Below, piece after piece: positions 1-8,371 of a stretch of 40,728 bases of DNA. The notes below the pieces were generated by a model. That model was not told where the DNA came from. It was given only the letters and a program-made list of their open reading frames with translations, and ran no database searches. The DNA lies in assembly GCA_013002065.1 (NCBI GenBank), contig JABDKT010000020.1, forward strand, positions 1 to 40,728, written 5' to 3'. Positions within the stretch are counted from its first letter, which is position 1. The number at the start of each line of letters is the position of its first letter. A program made the position numbers and the translations under genes. This DNA comes from Flavobacteriaceae bacterium. Lineage in GTDB: Bacteria; Bacteroidota; Bacteroidia; Flavobacteriales; Flavobacteriaceae.

Positions 1-37
1 AAATGAGCACTCGGGACATATTCCCAAATGTATAAAT

Positions 38-994
38 TTAAAATACTTCAGATGCGATCGCTTTTATATTGTCACTTTTACCCATAGAATAATAATGCAA
101 AACCGGAACTCCGGCTTTAATAAGCTCTTTGCTCTGAGCAATACACCATTCGATTCCCACTTGCCTCACAGCCTTGTTGTCCTCACATTTTACCACTTCC
201 ATCACCAAATCATCGGGCAGTTCTACGCTAAAACGATGCGGAATCATATTGAGTTGCTTCTTCGTTGCCAAAGGTTTTAATCCGGGAATTATGGGAACTG
301 TAATACCCGACTCACGGCACTTTTCCACAAAATTGAAATATTTATTATTGTCAAAAAACATCTGTGTCACCACATAAGTAGCTCCTTTTTTTATTTTCTT
401 CTTCAGGAAATAAATATCGCTCTCCATACTTGGAGCTTCTAGGTGTTTCTCAGGATATCCTGCTACACCTATGCAGAAATCGGTTGGCGTGGTATTTTGT
501 AGTTCCTCTTCTAAATATTTTCCCTCGTTCAATTTTGAAATCTGTTTTACTAAGTCACTGGCGTAAGTATGTCCTTCGCGCTCTGGTGTAAAATAGGTTT
601 CACTTTTAACCGCATCACCTCTCAAAGCCATTACATTGTCAATTCCAAGGAATCCAAGATCTATCAGAAAGTTTTCGGTGTCCTCTTTGGTAAATCCGCC
701 ACACAAAATATGAGGAATAGCATCCACATCGTATTTATTCTGAATAGCCGCACAAATGCCCACCGTTCCCGGGCGTTTTCGCACTACTTGCTTCTGTAAC
801 AAACCGTTTTCCAATTCTTTGTAAATGTATTCTTCCCGATGGTAGGTAACGTCTATAAAAGGCGGATTAAACTCCATAAGTGGATCGATACTATCGAAAA
901 TAAAATCGATATTCTGTCCTTTTAAAGGAGGTAGTATTTCGAAGGTAAACTGTGTGTTTCCGTTGGCATTTTTAATATGTTCGGTTACTTTCAT
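38..994 (-). CDS. metF: Methylenetetrahydrofolate reductase
   Basis: Reduces 5,10-methylene-THF to 5-methyl-THF, the methyl donor for methionine synthase; cytosolic flavoprotein. The 318-residue length fits bacterial MetF. Family motifs are visible: the TFEILPP segment (17-23) with the catalytic Glu at 19, LRGD (124-127) with the conserved Asp, GVAGYPE (176-182) and QMFFD (211-215). It starts with ATG directly after the TAG stop of the large MetH part (TAGATG, no spacer), so it is the last gene of the SAM-I-controlled methionine synthase operon and is probably translationally coupled. Supply of methyl-THF next to its consumer makes functional sense. The first 37 bases of the window, downstream of the stop, show no convincing terminator. 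Confidence 0.97.
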   Translation of the reverse strand: MKVTEHIKNANGNTQFTFEILPPLKGQNIDFIFDSIDPLMEFNPPFIDVTYHREEYIYKELENGLLQKQVVRKRPGTVGICAAIQNKYDVDAIPHILCGGFTKEDTENFLIDLGFLGIDNVMALRGDAVKSETYFTPEREGHTYASDLVKQISKLNEGKYLEEELQNTTPTDFCIGVAGYPEKHLEAPSMESDIYFLKKKIKKGATYVVTQMFFDNNKYFNFVEKCRESGITVPIIPGLKPLATKKQLNMIPHRFSVELPDDLVMEVVKCEDNKAVRQVGIEWCIAQSKELIKAGVPVLHYYSMGKSDNIKAIASEVF

Positions 995-3691
995 CTAGTC
1001 TGCGATATTGGGTTGAAGCCACTTAGTAGCTTTTTCGATTGAAATATTTTTTCTTTTTGCATAGTCCTTAACTTGATCTTCCTTTATTTTTCCTAATCCG
1101 AAATAACGTGCTTTCGGATGCGCGAAATAATAGCCGGAAACCGAGGCAGCAGGCCACATAGCCAAACTCTCGGTAAGTTCTACGCCTATTTGTTCTTTGA
1201 CTTTTAAAACGTCCCATATCGTTTCTTTTTCTAAATGATCGGGACAAGCGGGATAGCCGGGAGCCGGCCTAATTCCCGCGTATTTTTCTTTTATTAATTC
1301 TTCATTGCTTAAATGTTCACCATATACATAGCCCCAATGCCACTTTCTGACTCGCTCGTGCAAGTATTCGGCAAAGGCTTCTGCCAAACGATCGGCCAAT
1401 GCTTTCACCATAATGGAGCTGTAATCGTCATTTTCGGCTTCAAATTTAGCGGCCAATTCGGCGGTTCCAAATCCGGTAGAGACACAGAAACAACCTATGT
1501 GATCTTGAATTCCCGATTCTTTCGGTGCAATAAAATCGGCTAGTGCCAGATTAGGTCTGCCTTCTGCTTTTTTCGACTGCTGTCGCAACGTTCGGAAGGT
1601 ATAATTTCCACCAAAATTCACACCTTTAATCTCGCCTTGGGGAACTTCAAGTTCAATATCATCATCATTCACACTATTGGCCTTAAACAGTCCGAAAATA
1701 CCTTTGGCTTGCAAAAGTTCTTCGGAAATAATTCGTTTTAAAAGGGTTTGTGCATCATCGAACAATTCTCGAGCTTGTTCCCCGACCACCTCATCGTTCA
1801 ATATATCGGGATATCTTCCGTGCAAATCCCAACTTCTAAAAAACGGGCTCCAATCAATATAGTCTGTCAACGATTCTAGATTAGTCCATGATACCACTTG
1901 TATCCCTAACTGTTCCGGTTCGACGATATCCTCTTCATTCCAGTCGATTTTAAATTTATTTCTTCGTGCTTCGGAAATGGAAACATACGATTTGGTTTGC
2001 TGTCTATCCAGAAATCCGTCACGGAACTTCTTGTACTCTTCCTTCAAGTTCGATCGGAACAATTCGGCTTTGTCCTTCTGAAGCAAATCGCCCACCACGG
2101 TTACGGCTCTGGAAGCGTCATTCACATGAACTACTGCATGTTGGTACTGCGGATCGATCTTCACCGCCGTATGTGCTTTGCTGGTGGTCGCTCCACCTAT
2201 AAGCAACGGCACCTCAAACTTCTGTCGTTGCATCTCTTTCGCAAGGAAAACCATTTCATCCAATGAAGGTGTTATCAAACCGCTAAGTCCAACCACATCA
2301 ACTTGATGTTTTTTCGCTTCAGCAATGATCTTTTCAGGCGGTACCATGACGCCTAAATCAATAATTTCATAGTTGTTACATGCGAGCACGACCGAAACAA
2401 TGTTTTTACCAATATCGTGCACATCTCCTTTTACGGTTGCCATCAAAATTTTACCGTTAGTAGAAGAAATTTCGTCCTTACTTTCCTCAATGTAAGGCAG
2501 TAAATAGGCCACAGCCTTTTTCATAACCCGGGCACTTTTCACTACTTGAGGCAAAAACATTTTTCCACTTCCGAAGAGATCTCCCACAACATTCATCCCG
2601 GTCATTAAATGACCTTCGATTACCTCGATAGGTTTGTTCACGTTCTGCCTGGCCTCTTCCACATCGGTTTCGATATAGGCATCGATTCCTTTCACTAATG
2701 CTCTGGTTATCCTGTCTTGCAGGGGCTCTTCTCTCCAGGACAAATCGGCTGTTTTTTCTTTCTTCGTTCCTTTGACCGTTTCAGCAAAATCGAGCAAACG
2801 CTCTGTAGCATCGTCTCGCTTATCCAAGATCACATCTTCAACGTGTTCTAACAAATCTTTGGGAATGTCGTCGTATACCTCCAGCAACGCCGGATTCACA
2901 ATACCGATATTCATCCCCGCCTGAATGGCGTGATACAAAAACACCGAATGCATGGCTTCTCTCACCACATCGTTCCCCCGAAAACTAAAGGAAACATTAC
3001 TCACTCCACCACTCACACTACAATGTGGTAAATTCTCTTTCACCCACCGAGTCCCTTCGATAAAATCGACTGCATTTTTTCTGTGTTCGTCCATTCCCGT
3101 GGCCACAGGGAAAATATTGAGGTCGAAAATAATGTCTTGAGGTTTAAAATTCACTTTATCAACAAGGATGCGGTAAGACCTTTCGGCAATTTCAATACGG
3201 CGTTCCAAATTATCGGCTTGCCCAACTTCATCGAAGGCCATGACAATCACAGCAGCACCATATCGTTTGATAAGCTTTGCCTGTCGAATGAACTCCTCCT
3301 CTCCTTCTTTTAGACTTATGGAGTTTACTACACACTTTCCTTGTACTACTTGCAGCCCGGCTTCGATGATCTCCCATTTGGAACTGTCGATCATGATAGG
3401 CACCCTCGCAATGTCCGGCTCGGCCACGACAAGATTTAGGAACTTGACCATGGCTTCTTTTCCGTCGATCAAACCGTCGTCCATATTCACATCGATAATT
3501 TGGGCTCCACCTTCCACCTGATGACGAGCAATGGACAATGCTTCATCGAATTTATCATCTTTAATCAACCGAAGAAATTTTCGTGACCCTGCCACATTGG
3601 TGCGTTCCCCAACGTTGATAAAATTACTTTCAGGAGTGATCACCAAGGGTTCGAGACCCGATAGTTTTAAATATTTGGGTGCTTCGCTCAT
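995..3691 (-). CDS. metH: Methionine synthase, folate/B12/activation part (MetH C-terminal part)
   Basis: The large part of cobalamin-dependent methionine synthase (898 residues): takes the methyl group from 5-methyl-THF via cobalamin to homocysteine. Order seen: pterin-binding domain from about residue 25 ([12 protein letters not shown]) to about 300; helical cap plus B12-binding domain about 340-560 with the DVHDIGKN motif near 423, containing the cobalt-ligating His; activation domain about 590-898 with the SAM-binding RPAPGYP motif. The homocysteine/zinc domain is missing from the N-terminus and is encoded separately at 4632-5645. This split is familiar in flavobacteria, from memory. The gene starts 2 nt after the stop of the PLP-enzyme gene and abuts metF. 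Confidence 0.95.
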   Translation of the reverse strand: MSEAPKYLKLSGLEPLVITPESNFINVGERTNVAGSRKFLRLIKDDKFDEALSIARHQVEGGAQIIDVNMDDGLIDGKEAMVKFLNLVVAEPDIARVPIMIDSSKWEIIEAGLQVVQGKCVVNSISLKEGEEEFIRQAKLIKRYGAAVIVMAFDEVGQADNLERRIEIAERSYRILVDKVNFKPQDIIFDLNIFPVATGMDEHRKNAVDFIEGTRWVKENLPHCSVSGGVSNVSFSFRGNDVVREAMHSVFLYHAIQAGMNIGIVNPALLEVYDDIPKDLLEHVEDVILDKRDDATERLLDFAETVKGTKKEKTADLSWREEPLQDRITRALVKGIDAYIETDVEEARQNVNKPIEVIEGHLMTGMNVVGDLFGSGKMFLPQVVKSARVMKKAVAYLLPYIEESKDEISSTNGKILMATVKGDVHDIGKNIVSVVLACNNYEIIDLGVMVPPEKIIAEAKKHQVDVVGLSGLITPSLDEMVFLAKEMQRQKFEVPLLIGGATTSKAHTAVKIDPQYQHAVVHVNDASRAVTVVGDLLQKDKAELFRSNLKEEYKKFRDGFLDRQQTKSYVSISEARRNKFKIDWNEEDIVEPEQLGIQVVSWTNLESLTDYIDWSPFFRSWDLHGRYPDILNDEVVGEQARELFDDAQTLLKRIISEELLQAKGIFGLFKANSVNDDDIELEVPQGEIKGVNFGGNYTFRTLRQQSKKAEGRPNLALADFIAPKESGIQDHIGCFCVSTGFGTAELAAKFEAENDDYSSIMVKALADRLAEAFAEYLHERVRKWHWGYVYGEHLSNEELIKEKYAGIRPAPGYPACPDHLEKETIWDVLKVKEQIGVELTESLAMWPAASVSGYYFAHPKARYFGLGKIKEDQVKDYAKRKNISIEKATKWLQPNIAD

Positions 3692-3693
3692 TC

Positions 3694-4635
3694 TTAAAAT
3701 GGTAGGTTTAACAAGTCAACATTGCCCCCGGAGAGTACAATGCCAACTTTTTTATTCTGAAATTTTTCTTTTTCACGTAAAACAGCAGCAAAAGGAACGG
3801 CACATGAAGGTTCGATGATAATTTTTAATCGTTCCCAAATGAGCTTCATCGCATGGATGATTTCCTCTTCCTCCACTCTAATAATTTCTGAAACCAGCTC
3901 TTTTATAATGGGAAAATTGATGTCTCCAAGGTTGGTTCGTAAACCGTCGGCAACCGTATGGGTTGTCGTATTGGTTTCTATTTTTCCCGACTGTAACGAT
4001 CGATAAGCGTCATCCACGGCAAAGGGTTCACCTCCGATAACTTCACATTCCTTACCGAAATAATACGCCGCCAAAGCCGTTCCTGCAATAAGTCCGCCAC
4101 CACCAACTGGCACCAAAACAATTTCAACATCGGGATGATCTTCTAGGAGTTCAATGGTCGCTGTTGAATTGCCTAGAATTACATTCAAATCATTTGACGG
4201 GTGTAAAAAAGTAGCTCCGGTTTCCTTTTTTATTTTTTCTGAAGTGGCTTCTCTGGCCTCCAGGGTAGATTCACAAATTGTGACTATTCCGCCGTAGCCT
4301 TTCACCGCCTCTATTTTGACTTTGGGAGCATTTTCTGGCATGACGATATAGGCGTTTACTCCCAGATTCCTTGCAGCCAAGGCGACTGCTTGTCCGAAGT
4401 TCCCCGAAGAATGTGTCACCACTCCCTTGGACTTCCGATCGTTACTTAAATTTTCAATTGCATTTAACGCACCTCTCATTTTAAAAGCTCCCATCTTCTG
4501 GAAGTTTTCGCATTTAAATAAAATCTTACAGCCAGCGAGTTCATCCAATAATCTGGAATGCATCACCGGGGTACGATGCGCAAATGATCTCACCACGGCA
4601 TGCGCCTCCAAAAGTTTATGTTTTTTTGGTATCAT
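3694..4635 (-). CDS. Serine racemase / threonine dehydratase-like PLP enzyme
   Basis: A fold-type II PLP enzyme, 313 residues without a C-terminal ACT domain. Seen: PLP lysine K52 in AFKMRGA, phosphate/substrate loop SSGNFGQ (76-82), glycine loop PVGGGGL (176-182), and an EPFAVDD segment with E203 and D209, matching the divalent-metal site of eukaryotic-type serine racemase. This suggests serine racemase, serine/threonine dehydratase or hydroxyaspartate dehydratase; which one cannot be told from sequence. It is clearly a different protein from the ACT-containing IlvA at 21669-22931. Its ATG overlaps the stop of the homocysteine methyltransferase gene (ATGA), and its own stop is 2 nt before the large metH part, so it sits between the two parts of methionine synthase and under the same SAM-I riboswitch. 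Confidence 0.85.
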   Translation of the reverse strand: MIPKKHKLLEAHAVVRSFAHRTPVMHSRLLDELAGCKILFKCENFQKMGAFKMRGALNAIENLSNDRKSKGVVTHSSGNFGQAVALAARNLGVNAYIVMPENAPKVKIEAVKGYGGIVTICESTLEAREATSEKIKKETGATFLHPSNDLNVILGNSTATIELLEDHPDVEIVLVPVGGGGLIAGTALAAYYFGKECEVIGGEPFAVDDAYRSLQSGKIETNTTTHTVADGLRTNLGDINFPIIKELVSEIIRVEEEEIIHAMKLIWERLKIIIEPSCAVPFAAVLREKEKFQNKKVGIVLSGGNVDLLNLPF

Positions 4636-5645
4636 GAAACGGCTACGGATTTTAATAAGGGTCGAGGATTAAATTTTGCCGCTATTTCAGCGATGGCTTT
4701 AATGTGCTCGGGAGTAGTTCCACAGCATCCTCCAATGATATTGACCAATTTCTTATCGAGATATTCCTCAATTTGGGCTGCCATTTGTTCGGGTGATTCG
4801 TCATATTCACCAAAGGCATTAGGTAAACCGGCGTTGGGGTAGGCAGATACCGCAAGATTTGTACGATTCGCCACTACCTCTAAATGGGGCGTCAATTGTT
4901 TGGCTCCCAAGGCGCAGTTGAAACCGACGCTAAGGAGAGGAATGTGCGATACTGAAATTAGAAATGCTTCGGCGGTTTGTCCGGAAAGGGTTCTTCCGGA
5001 GGCATCGGTAATAGTTCCACTTACCATGATGGGCACATCGATTTGTCGTTCCTCTTTTACTTCTTCGATAGCAAACAAAGCAGCCTTAGCATTCAGGGTG
5101 TCGAAAATGGTTTCTACCAGAAGTAAATCGGCTCCTCCATCGAGTAGCGCTTCAGCTTGTTGTTTGTAGGCGATTCTCAAGTCGTCGAAAGTAACGGCTC
5201 TGTATCCCGGGTCATTTACATCGGGGGAGAGACTTGCCGTTTTATTGGTGGGTCCCATGGCTCCAGCGACGAAACGAGGTTTATTTGGATTTTGTTCGGT
5301 GAATTTATCGGCTACTTCTTTAGCGATTTTAGCCGATTCGAAGTTGATTTCATACACGAGATTTTCTAGGTCATAATCGGCCATGGCGATGGTAGTTCCC
5401 GAAAAGGTATTGGTTTCTACAATATCGGCTCCGGCTTCGAAGTATTTGGAATGTACTTCTGCAATGGCTTCGGGTTGGGTAATGGAAAGCAGGTCGTTAT
5501 TTCCTTTCAGCGGCTTGTGAAAGTCTTTAAAACGATCTCCCCGAAAATCTTCTTCGGTGAAATTATAGCGTTGTAGCATGGTTCCCATAGCCCCATCAAG
5601 GACCAGAATTCTTTGTTGTAATTCTTTATGTATGTCTTTTCTCAT
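4632..5645 (-). CDS. metH: Homocysteine S-methyltransferase part of methionine synthase (MetH N-terminal part)
   Basis: Zinc-dependent homocysteine-binding barrel that accepts the methyl group from the cobalamin part encoded at 995-3691. With the ATG at 5645 it has 337 residues. The three zinc-ligating cysteines are present: C244 in GFNCALG and the pair C307-C308 in GGCCGT. The N-terminal [10 protein letters not shown] motif is typical of MetH. A TTG two codons upstream is possible, but ATG giving MRKDIHKEL is preferred. It is the first gene behind the SAM-I riboswitch at 5781-5914 and a structured repeat; its stop overlaps the start of the PLP-enzyme gene by 4 nt. With no pterin, B12 or activation domains here, it must act with the second polypeptide. 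Confidence 0.94.
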   Translation of the reverse strand: MRKDIHKELQQRILVLDGAMGTMLQRYNFTEEDFRGDRFKDFHKPLKGNNDLLSITQPEAIAEVHSKYFEAGADIVETNTFSGTTIAMADYDLENLVYEINFESAKIAKEVADKFTEQNPNKPRFVAGAMGPTNKTASLSPDVNDPGYRAVTFDDLRIAYKQQAEALLDGGADLLLVETIFDTLNAKAALFAIEEVKEERQIDVPIMVSGTITDASGRTLSGQTAEAFLISVSHIPLLSVGFNCALGAKQLTPHLEVVANRTNLAVSAYPNAGLPNAFGEYDESPEQMAAQIEEYLDKKLVNIIGGCCGTTPEHIKAIAEIAAKFNPRPLLKSVAVS

Positions 5646-5655
5646 CTTCAATTTT

Positions 5656-5769
5656 GCGTTAGTGATAGTAACGGCATCCCCTCCTTCACTGCTTTGCAGT
5701 TAATGGAGGGATATAGTGAATAGCACGACCCTTCGAAGCAATGTATCATTGCGAAGTAGGGTAACGCCC
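5656..5769 (-). repeat. Structured Bacteroidota-type intergenic element in the metH leader
   Basis: On the minus strand it begins with GGGCGTTACCC and ends with CTAACGC, its ends pairing as GCGTTA/TAACGC (5762-5767 with 5656-5661). Inside are two strong hairpins: 5728-5762 (ACCC/GGGT with CTTC/GAAG and GCAATG/CATTGC) and 5676-5712 (ATCCC/GGGAT, CTCC/GGAG, ACTGC/GCAGT). From memory it resembles a dispersed intergenic element of flavobacterial genomes (GGGCGTT...GGGTCG.GCTAT...ATGCCG...CTAACGC); this is unverified. It fills the leader between the SAM-I aptamer and the metH start. Confidence 0.6.
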
Positions 5770-5780
5770 TAAAAAATAAA

Positions 5781-5914
5781 TATCAAGAAAGTAGGTAGAA
5801 GTACCTGTTTGTGTGTTATCTATTTCGTTAAACGAATAGAATGTAGCACCTTCTCTGTTCGGACAAAGGGTTGCTAAGGCTTCACAGGGTCTATTCCCTC
5901 CACCTTTCTTGATA
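5781..5914 (-). promoter_or_regulatory. SAM-I (S-box) riboswitch upstream of metH
   Basis: Minus strand shows the S-box core: TATCAAGAAAGGTGGAGGGA, then GACCCTGTGAAGCCTTAGCAACCC, AAGGTGCTACATTCT and AGATAAC. P1 is a perfect 11-bp helix: TATCAAGAAAG (5904-5914) with CTTTCTTGATA (5781-5791). P4 is AGGTA-CTTC-TACCT. Right after P1 comes a U-rich tract (5771-5780), and no separate terminator/antiterminator pair is obvious. SAM binding should reduce expression of the metH-PLP enzyme-metH-metF operon. Confidence 0.93.
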
Positions 5915-5942
5915 ACTTGTTAACATGCAAATGAACTGAGTA

Positions 5943-5973
5943 CAAATAAACAGTATAAAATTGTTTTGAACAA
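5943..5973 (-). promoter_or_regulatory. Promoter of the metH operon
   Basis: Bacteroidota-type promoter on the minus strand: -33 TTG at 5971-5973, 20-nt spacer, -7 box TTTATTTG at 5943-5950 (consensus TAnnTTTG, one mismatch). It is followed by GTACTCA, the same bases found after the -7 box of the other SAM-I promoter at 10944-10976. The transcript would start about 20-25 nt before the riboswitch. Confidence 0.5.
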
Positions 5974-5989
5974 CAGTTCGACCGAATTT

Positions 5990-6622
5990 TTAATTTTTAA
6001 GGTGAATTCCGCATTCGCGATGTGAGTTCGCTTTTACAGGATCGTAATAATCAAATTCGATGGGGAGCTTGTGTTTTTTAATGTATTTCTGCACGTCCTC
6101 ATCGGTAAAATGATAGAAGGGACTTACTTTGAGAATTCCCGTTTTACCGAAGCTAAGAATATCTAGGTTTTCCCTGTGTTGGGTTTGTCCTTTTCTCAGG
6201 TTGGTAAACCAAAGATCGGGTTGGTGTTTTTCGAAAGCGCGTTGAAAGGGTTCCAGTTTTACTTTTTCTGAAAATTTAGCGTGATTCGGATTGTCTAGGT
6301 CGGGTTGACCGAGGGTCGAATTGATAAAAGCGGTGGTAAATTCTGGTGTGAATATTTCGAGATTAAGATTGAGAATGCTTGATAGGTTTTGAACGTGCTT
6401 ATAAGTTGCTTCTGTGTTATAACCGGTATCACACCAAATCACCTGAATTTGTGGATAGATTTTCGAGCAGAGATGAAGGATGGCAGCCGAGTATGCGCCG
6501 AAACTTGTGGTTACAATTGGTTTTTCTGAAATGTCCAACGCAAATGATACGATTTCTTCCGGGGATTCGTACCTTAAATTTCGGTTGAACAACTCTATGT
6601 TATCTGAAGTGATTTTTGACAT
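5990..6622 (-). CDS. cysH: Short CysH-family (phospho)adenylylsulfate reductase
   Basis: Phosphoadenylylsulfate/adenylylsulfate reductase family, which makes sulfite from activated sulfate with thioredoxin. Seen in 210 residues: N-type ATP pyrophosphatase loop TTSFGAYSA (38-46), KLEPFQRAF (122-130), WFTNLRKGQTQHR (138-150) and the C-terminal ECGIH with C204. The paired cysteines that hold the 4Fe-4S cluster of APS reductases are absent, pointing to the PAPS type. Compared with the E. coli protein (244 residues), about 20-25 residues just before ECGIH, including the GDxHTT segment, are missing. No sulfurylase or sulfite reductase gene is nearby. It is 70 nt behind rrf2 and has its own promoter and a dyad that could be the Rrf2 operator. 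Confidence 0.82.
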   Translation of the reverse strand: MSKITSDNIELFNRNLRYESPEEIVSFALDISEKPIVTTSFGAYSAAILHLCSKIYPQIQVIWCDTGYNTEATYKHVQNLSSILNLNLEIFTPEFTTAFINSTLGQPDLDNPNHAKFSEKVKLEPFQRAFEKHQPDLWFTNLRKGQTQHRENLDILSFGKTGILKVSPFYHFTDEDVQKYIKKHKLPIEFDYYDPVKANSHRECGIHLKN

Positions 6623-6631
6623 ATTATATTT

Positions 6632-6663
6632 ATCCTATCGGATTAATAGAGTTTTCAAAAATA
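6632..6663 (-). promoter_or_regulatory. cysH promoter with possible Rrf2 operator
   Basis: Minus-strand -7 box TATTTTTG at 6656-6663 (full match to TAnnTTTG); a -33 box is weak. Just downstream, at the expected transcription start, lies the dyad ATCCTATCGGAT (6632-6643; arms ATCC/GGAT), with a second overlapping CTAT...ATAG dyad (6635-6649). A repressor there would block initiation. The adjacent gene encodes an Rrf2 protein, which makes it the obvious candidate. Confidence 0.45.
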
Positions 6664-6692
6664 CAATCTTTTCTGAAATATTCTAAAATAGT

Positions 6693-7109
6693 TTAAGAGT
6701 CTTTTATAAAATCTTGAAGGCTAGTGTTTTCCATGATAGAAAGCGTGTTATCTCGCACTTGAATCATGAGACGATGAACATCGCAGCTGCGTTCATCTGG
6801 GCAATCGTGGCATTTTTCGTAGAAGTTAAGACTCACGCAGGGAACCATGGCAATGGGGCCTTCCAGAATTCTGTAAATGCTCGCCAAAGGGATATCTCGG
6901 GTTTCTTTTAAAAGATAATAGCCTCCACCCTTTCCTTTTTTTGATCCCAAAAATCCAGCTTTGCGCAGACTCAATAGAATACTTTCTAAAAATTTCTGTG
7001 AAATATTTTCGGCTTCAGAAATCACAGAAATCTGAACCGGTTGATCCGATTCTTGTCTGGCAAGAAAGCTTAAGGCTTTTAATCCGTATTTAGTTTTACG
7101 CGAAAGCAA
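6693..7109 (-). CDS. Rrf2-family transcription regulator
   Basis: Winged-helix regulator of 138 residues. The N-terminal MLSRKTKYGLKAL is typical of the family, followed by the DNA-recognition region (30-50) and the wing GKGGGYYL (59-66). Four cysteines at 91, 100, 103 and 109 lie where IscR/NsrR hold an Fe-S cluster, though the spacing is not that of IscR, so cluster or thiol sensing is plausible. The only available start is TTG: an in-frame stop lies a few codons upstream and no ATG exists between. It is 30 nt behind the osmC-like gene and just upstream of cysH. It likely senses cysteine, sulfur or redox state and may control cysH; this is inference from context. Confidence 0.9.
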   Translation of the reverse strand: MLSRKTKYGLKALSFLARQESDQPVQISVISEAENISQKFLESILLSLRKAGFLGSKKGKGGGYYLLKETRDIPLASIYRILEGPIAMVPCVSLNFYEKCHDCPDERSCDVHRLMIQVRDNTLSIMENTSLQDFIKDS

Positions 7110-7139
7110 TGGTGAAATATTTTCTCAAAGGTAAAGAAA

Positions 7140-7559
7140 CTAGATTTTATGGTCGTTCAATACGACATCGTAGGTGATATTAACACAGTTGTCCATGGTC
7201 ATAGAGACAGAACAGTACTTTTCGAAACTTAATTGTGCTGCCCGTTTCGCCTTTGCAGGGTCAATCTCTCCTTCCAGAATTACGGTTACGTGAATATCGC
7301 TAAAAGGTCTAGCTTGTTTTACTTCTTTTCGTTCTCCTTCGACTTCAACCTTGTACGAATGAATGGACTGCCTTTGCTTTTTTAAGATAGAGACAATATC
7401 GATCGCATTGCAACTTCCCACTGCCATAAGCAATAGTTCCATGGGGCTTGAACCTTGAACCGTTTCGGGAGCGGAGCTGTCGATCAATACCTTCTTTTTG
7501 TGCTGCCCTTCTGCCTCGAAAAGGAATTCATCGTTCAATCGGTTGATGTATACTTTCAT
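7140..7559 (-). CDS. OsmC/Ohr-family protein
   Basis: Family of thiol-dependent hydroperoxide reductases and relatives. The 139 residues carry the two expected cysteines: C50 in VGSCNAIDIVSIL and C116 in EKYCSVSMTM, which in OsmC/Ohr form the peroxidatic and resolving pair. The overall pattern is nearer to the general OsmC (YhfA-like) group than to Ohr itself. It starts 5 nt after proC, so it is co-transcribed with the methionine genes under the second SAM-I riboswitch. A role in protecting thiols or handling reactive sulfur species would fit, but this is inference; the substrate is unknown. Confidence 0.88.
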   Translation of the reverse strand: MKVYINRLNDEFLFEAEGQHKKKVLIDSSAPETVQGSSPMELLLMAVGSCNAIDIVSILKKQRQSIHSYKVEVEGERKEVKQARPFSDIHVTVILEGEIDPAKAKRAAQLSFEKYCSVSMTMDNCVNITYDVVLNDHKI

Positions 7560-7564
7560 ATGAG

Positions 7565-8368
7565 TTATTTTTCGATTTTGTCGAAAGATGCTACAATTCC
7601 TTTAATGAGTGCAGAACTGAATCCGTTATGCTCCATTTCGTTCAATCCGGAAATGGTGCATCCTCTGGGAGTAGTGACCTTGTCAATTTCAAATTCGGGA
7701 TGTTCTCCATTTTGAATGAGCAATTGGGAGGCTCCTTTTACTGTCTGATTCACAATAATACCGGCTGTTTTGGCATCGAATCCAATTTGTATTCCTCCTT
7801 GGATCATCCCGCGAATAAAACGCAGCACGAAGGCAATTCCGCAGGCACCGAGAACTGTTGCAGCTTCCATTAGATTTTCATGAATCACTACCGTGGATCC
7901 TAGCTTATTGAATAACTCCTCTACCAAATGGGTCTTCTCGGTTGCTTCAGAATTACTACAAATACAGGTAAGTGACTCGGCCACGGTGGTGGCGGTATTT
8001 GGCATGGCTCGGAAGATGATGGCGGGCTTACCGGAGGCATTTTGTAGGTCATCTAAACTTATTCCTGTCGCCAGAGAAATGATAATCTGATTCTCTTGTA
8101 TTTCCTCTTTCAGCTTTTCTAGCTCAATGAGTATGTGATGTGGTTTAAGTCCCAGAACTATGATATTTGCCCCAGCGATCGCCTCCACATTATTGGAAGT
8201 TACTTTGACCCCTTGGTGTGCAAACTTATCCAAACTCTCGATATTTCGTCGAGTTGCAGTTAAGTTACTAGCTTTAATCCCTTCCACTTTCAGCAAGCCC
8301 TCAAGAATAGATTTACCGAGGTTACCACAACCAATTATGGCTATTTTTTGTTCTAATAATTTACTCAT
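7565..8368 (-). CDS. proC: Pyrroline-5-carboxylate reductase-like protein
   Basis: Would reduce pyrroline-5-carboxylate to proline with NAD(P)H. In 267 residues: Rossmann motif GCGNLG (13-18), RAMPNT (120-125), and the C-terminal dimer/active-site domain. Two active-site motifs differ from the textbook form: ACGIAF (175-180) instead of SGPAY, and TTPRGCTISG (232-241) instead of TPGGTTIAG. I believe these variants are common in Bacteroidota ProC, so they need not mean a new substrate. It follows the homoserine dehydrogenase gene by 3 nt and precedes the osmC-like gene by 5 nt, which places a proline-type enzyme inside a SAM-regulated operon, an unexpected setting. Confidence 0.85.
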   Translation of the reverse strand: MSKLLEQKIAIIGCGNLGKSILEGLLKVEGIKASNLTATRRNIESLDKFAHQGVKVTSNNVEAIAGANIIVLGLKPHHILIELEKLKEEIQENQIIISLATGISLDDLQNASGKPAIIFRAMPNTATTVAESLTCICSNSEATEKTHLVEELFNKLGSTVVIHENLMEAATVLGACGIAFVLRFIRGMIQGGIQIGFDAKTAGIIVNQTVKGASQLLIQNGEHPEFEIDKVTTPRGCTISGLNEMEHNGFSSALIKGIVASFDKIEK

Positions 8369-8371
8369 TCA

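Noticed and set aside
1-37. GGGA/TCCC hairpin after metF
   Set aside because: Four base pairs and no U-tract; too weak for a terminator.
995-5645. Methionine synthase as a broken gene (frameshift or insertion)
   Set aside because: Both parts have complete domains, proper starts and stops and tight spacing; this is a stable two-protein arrangement, not a pseudogene.
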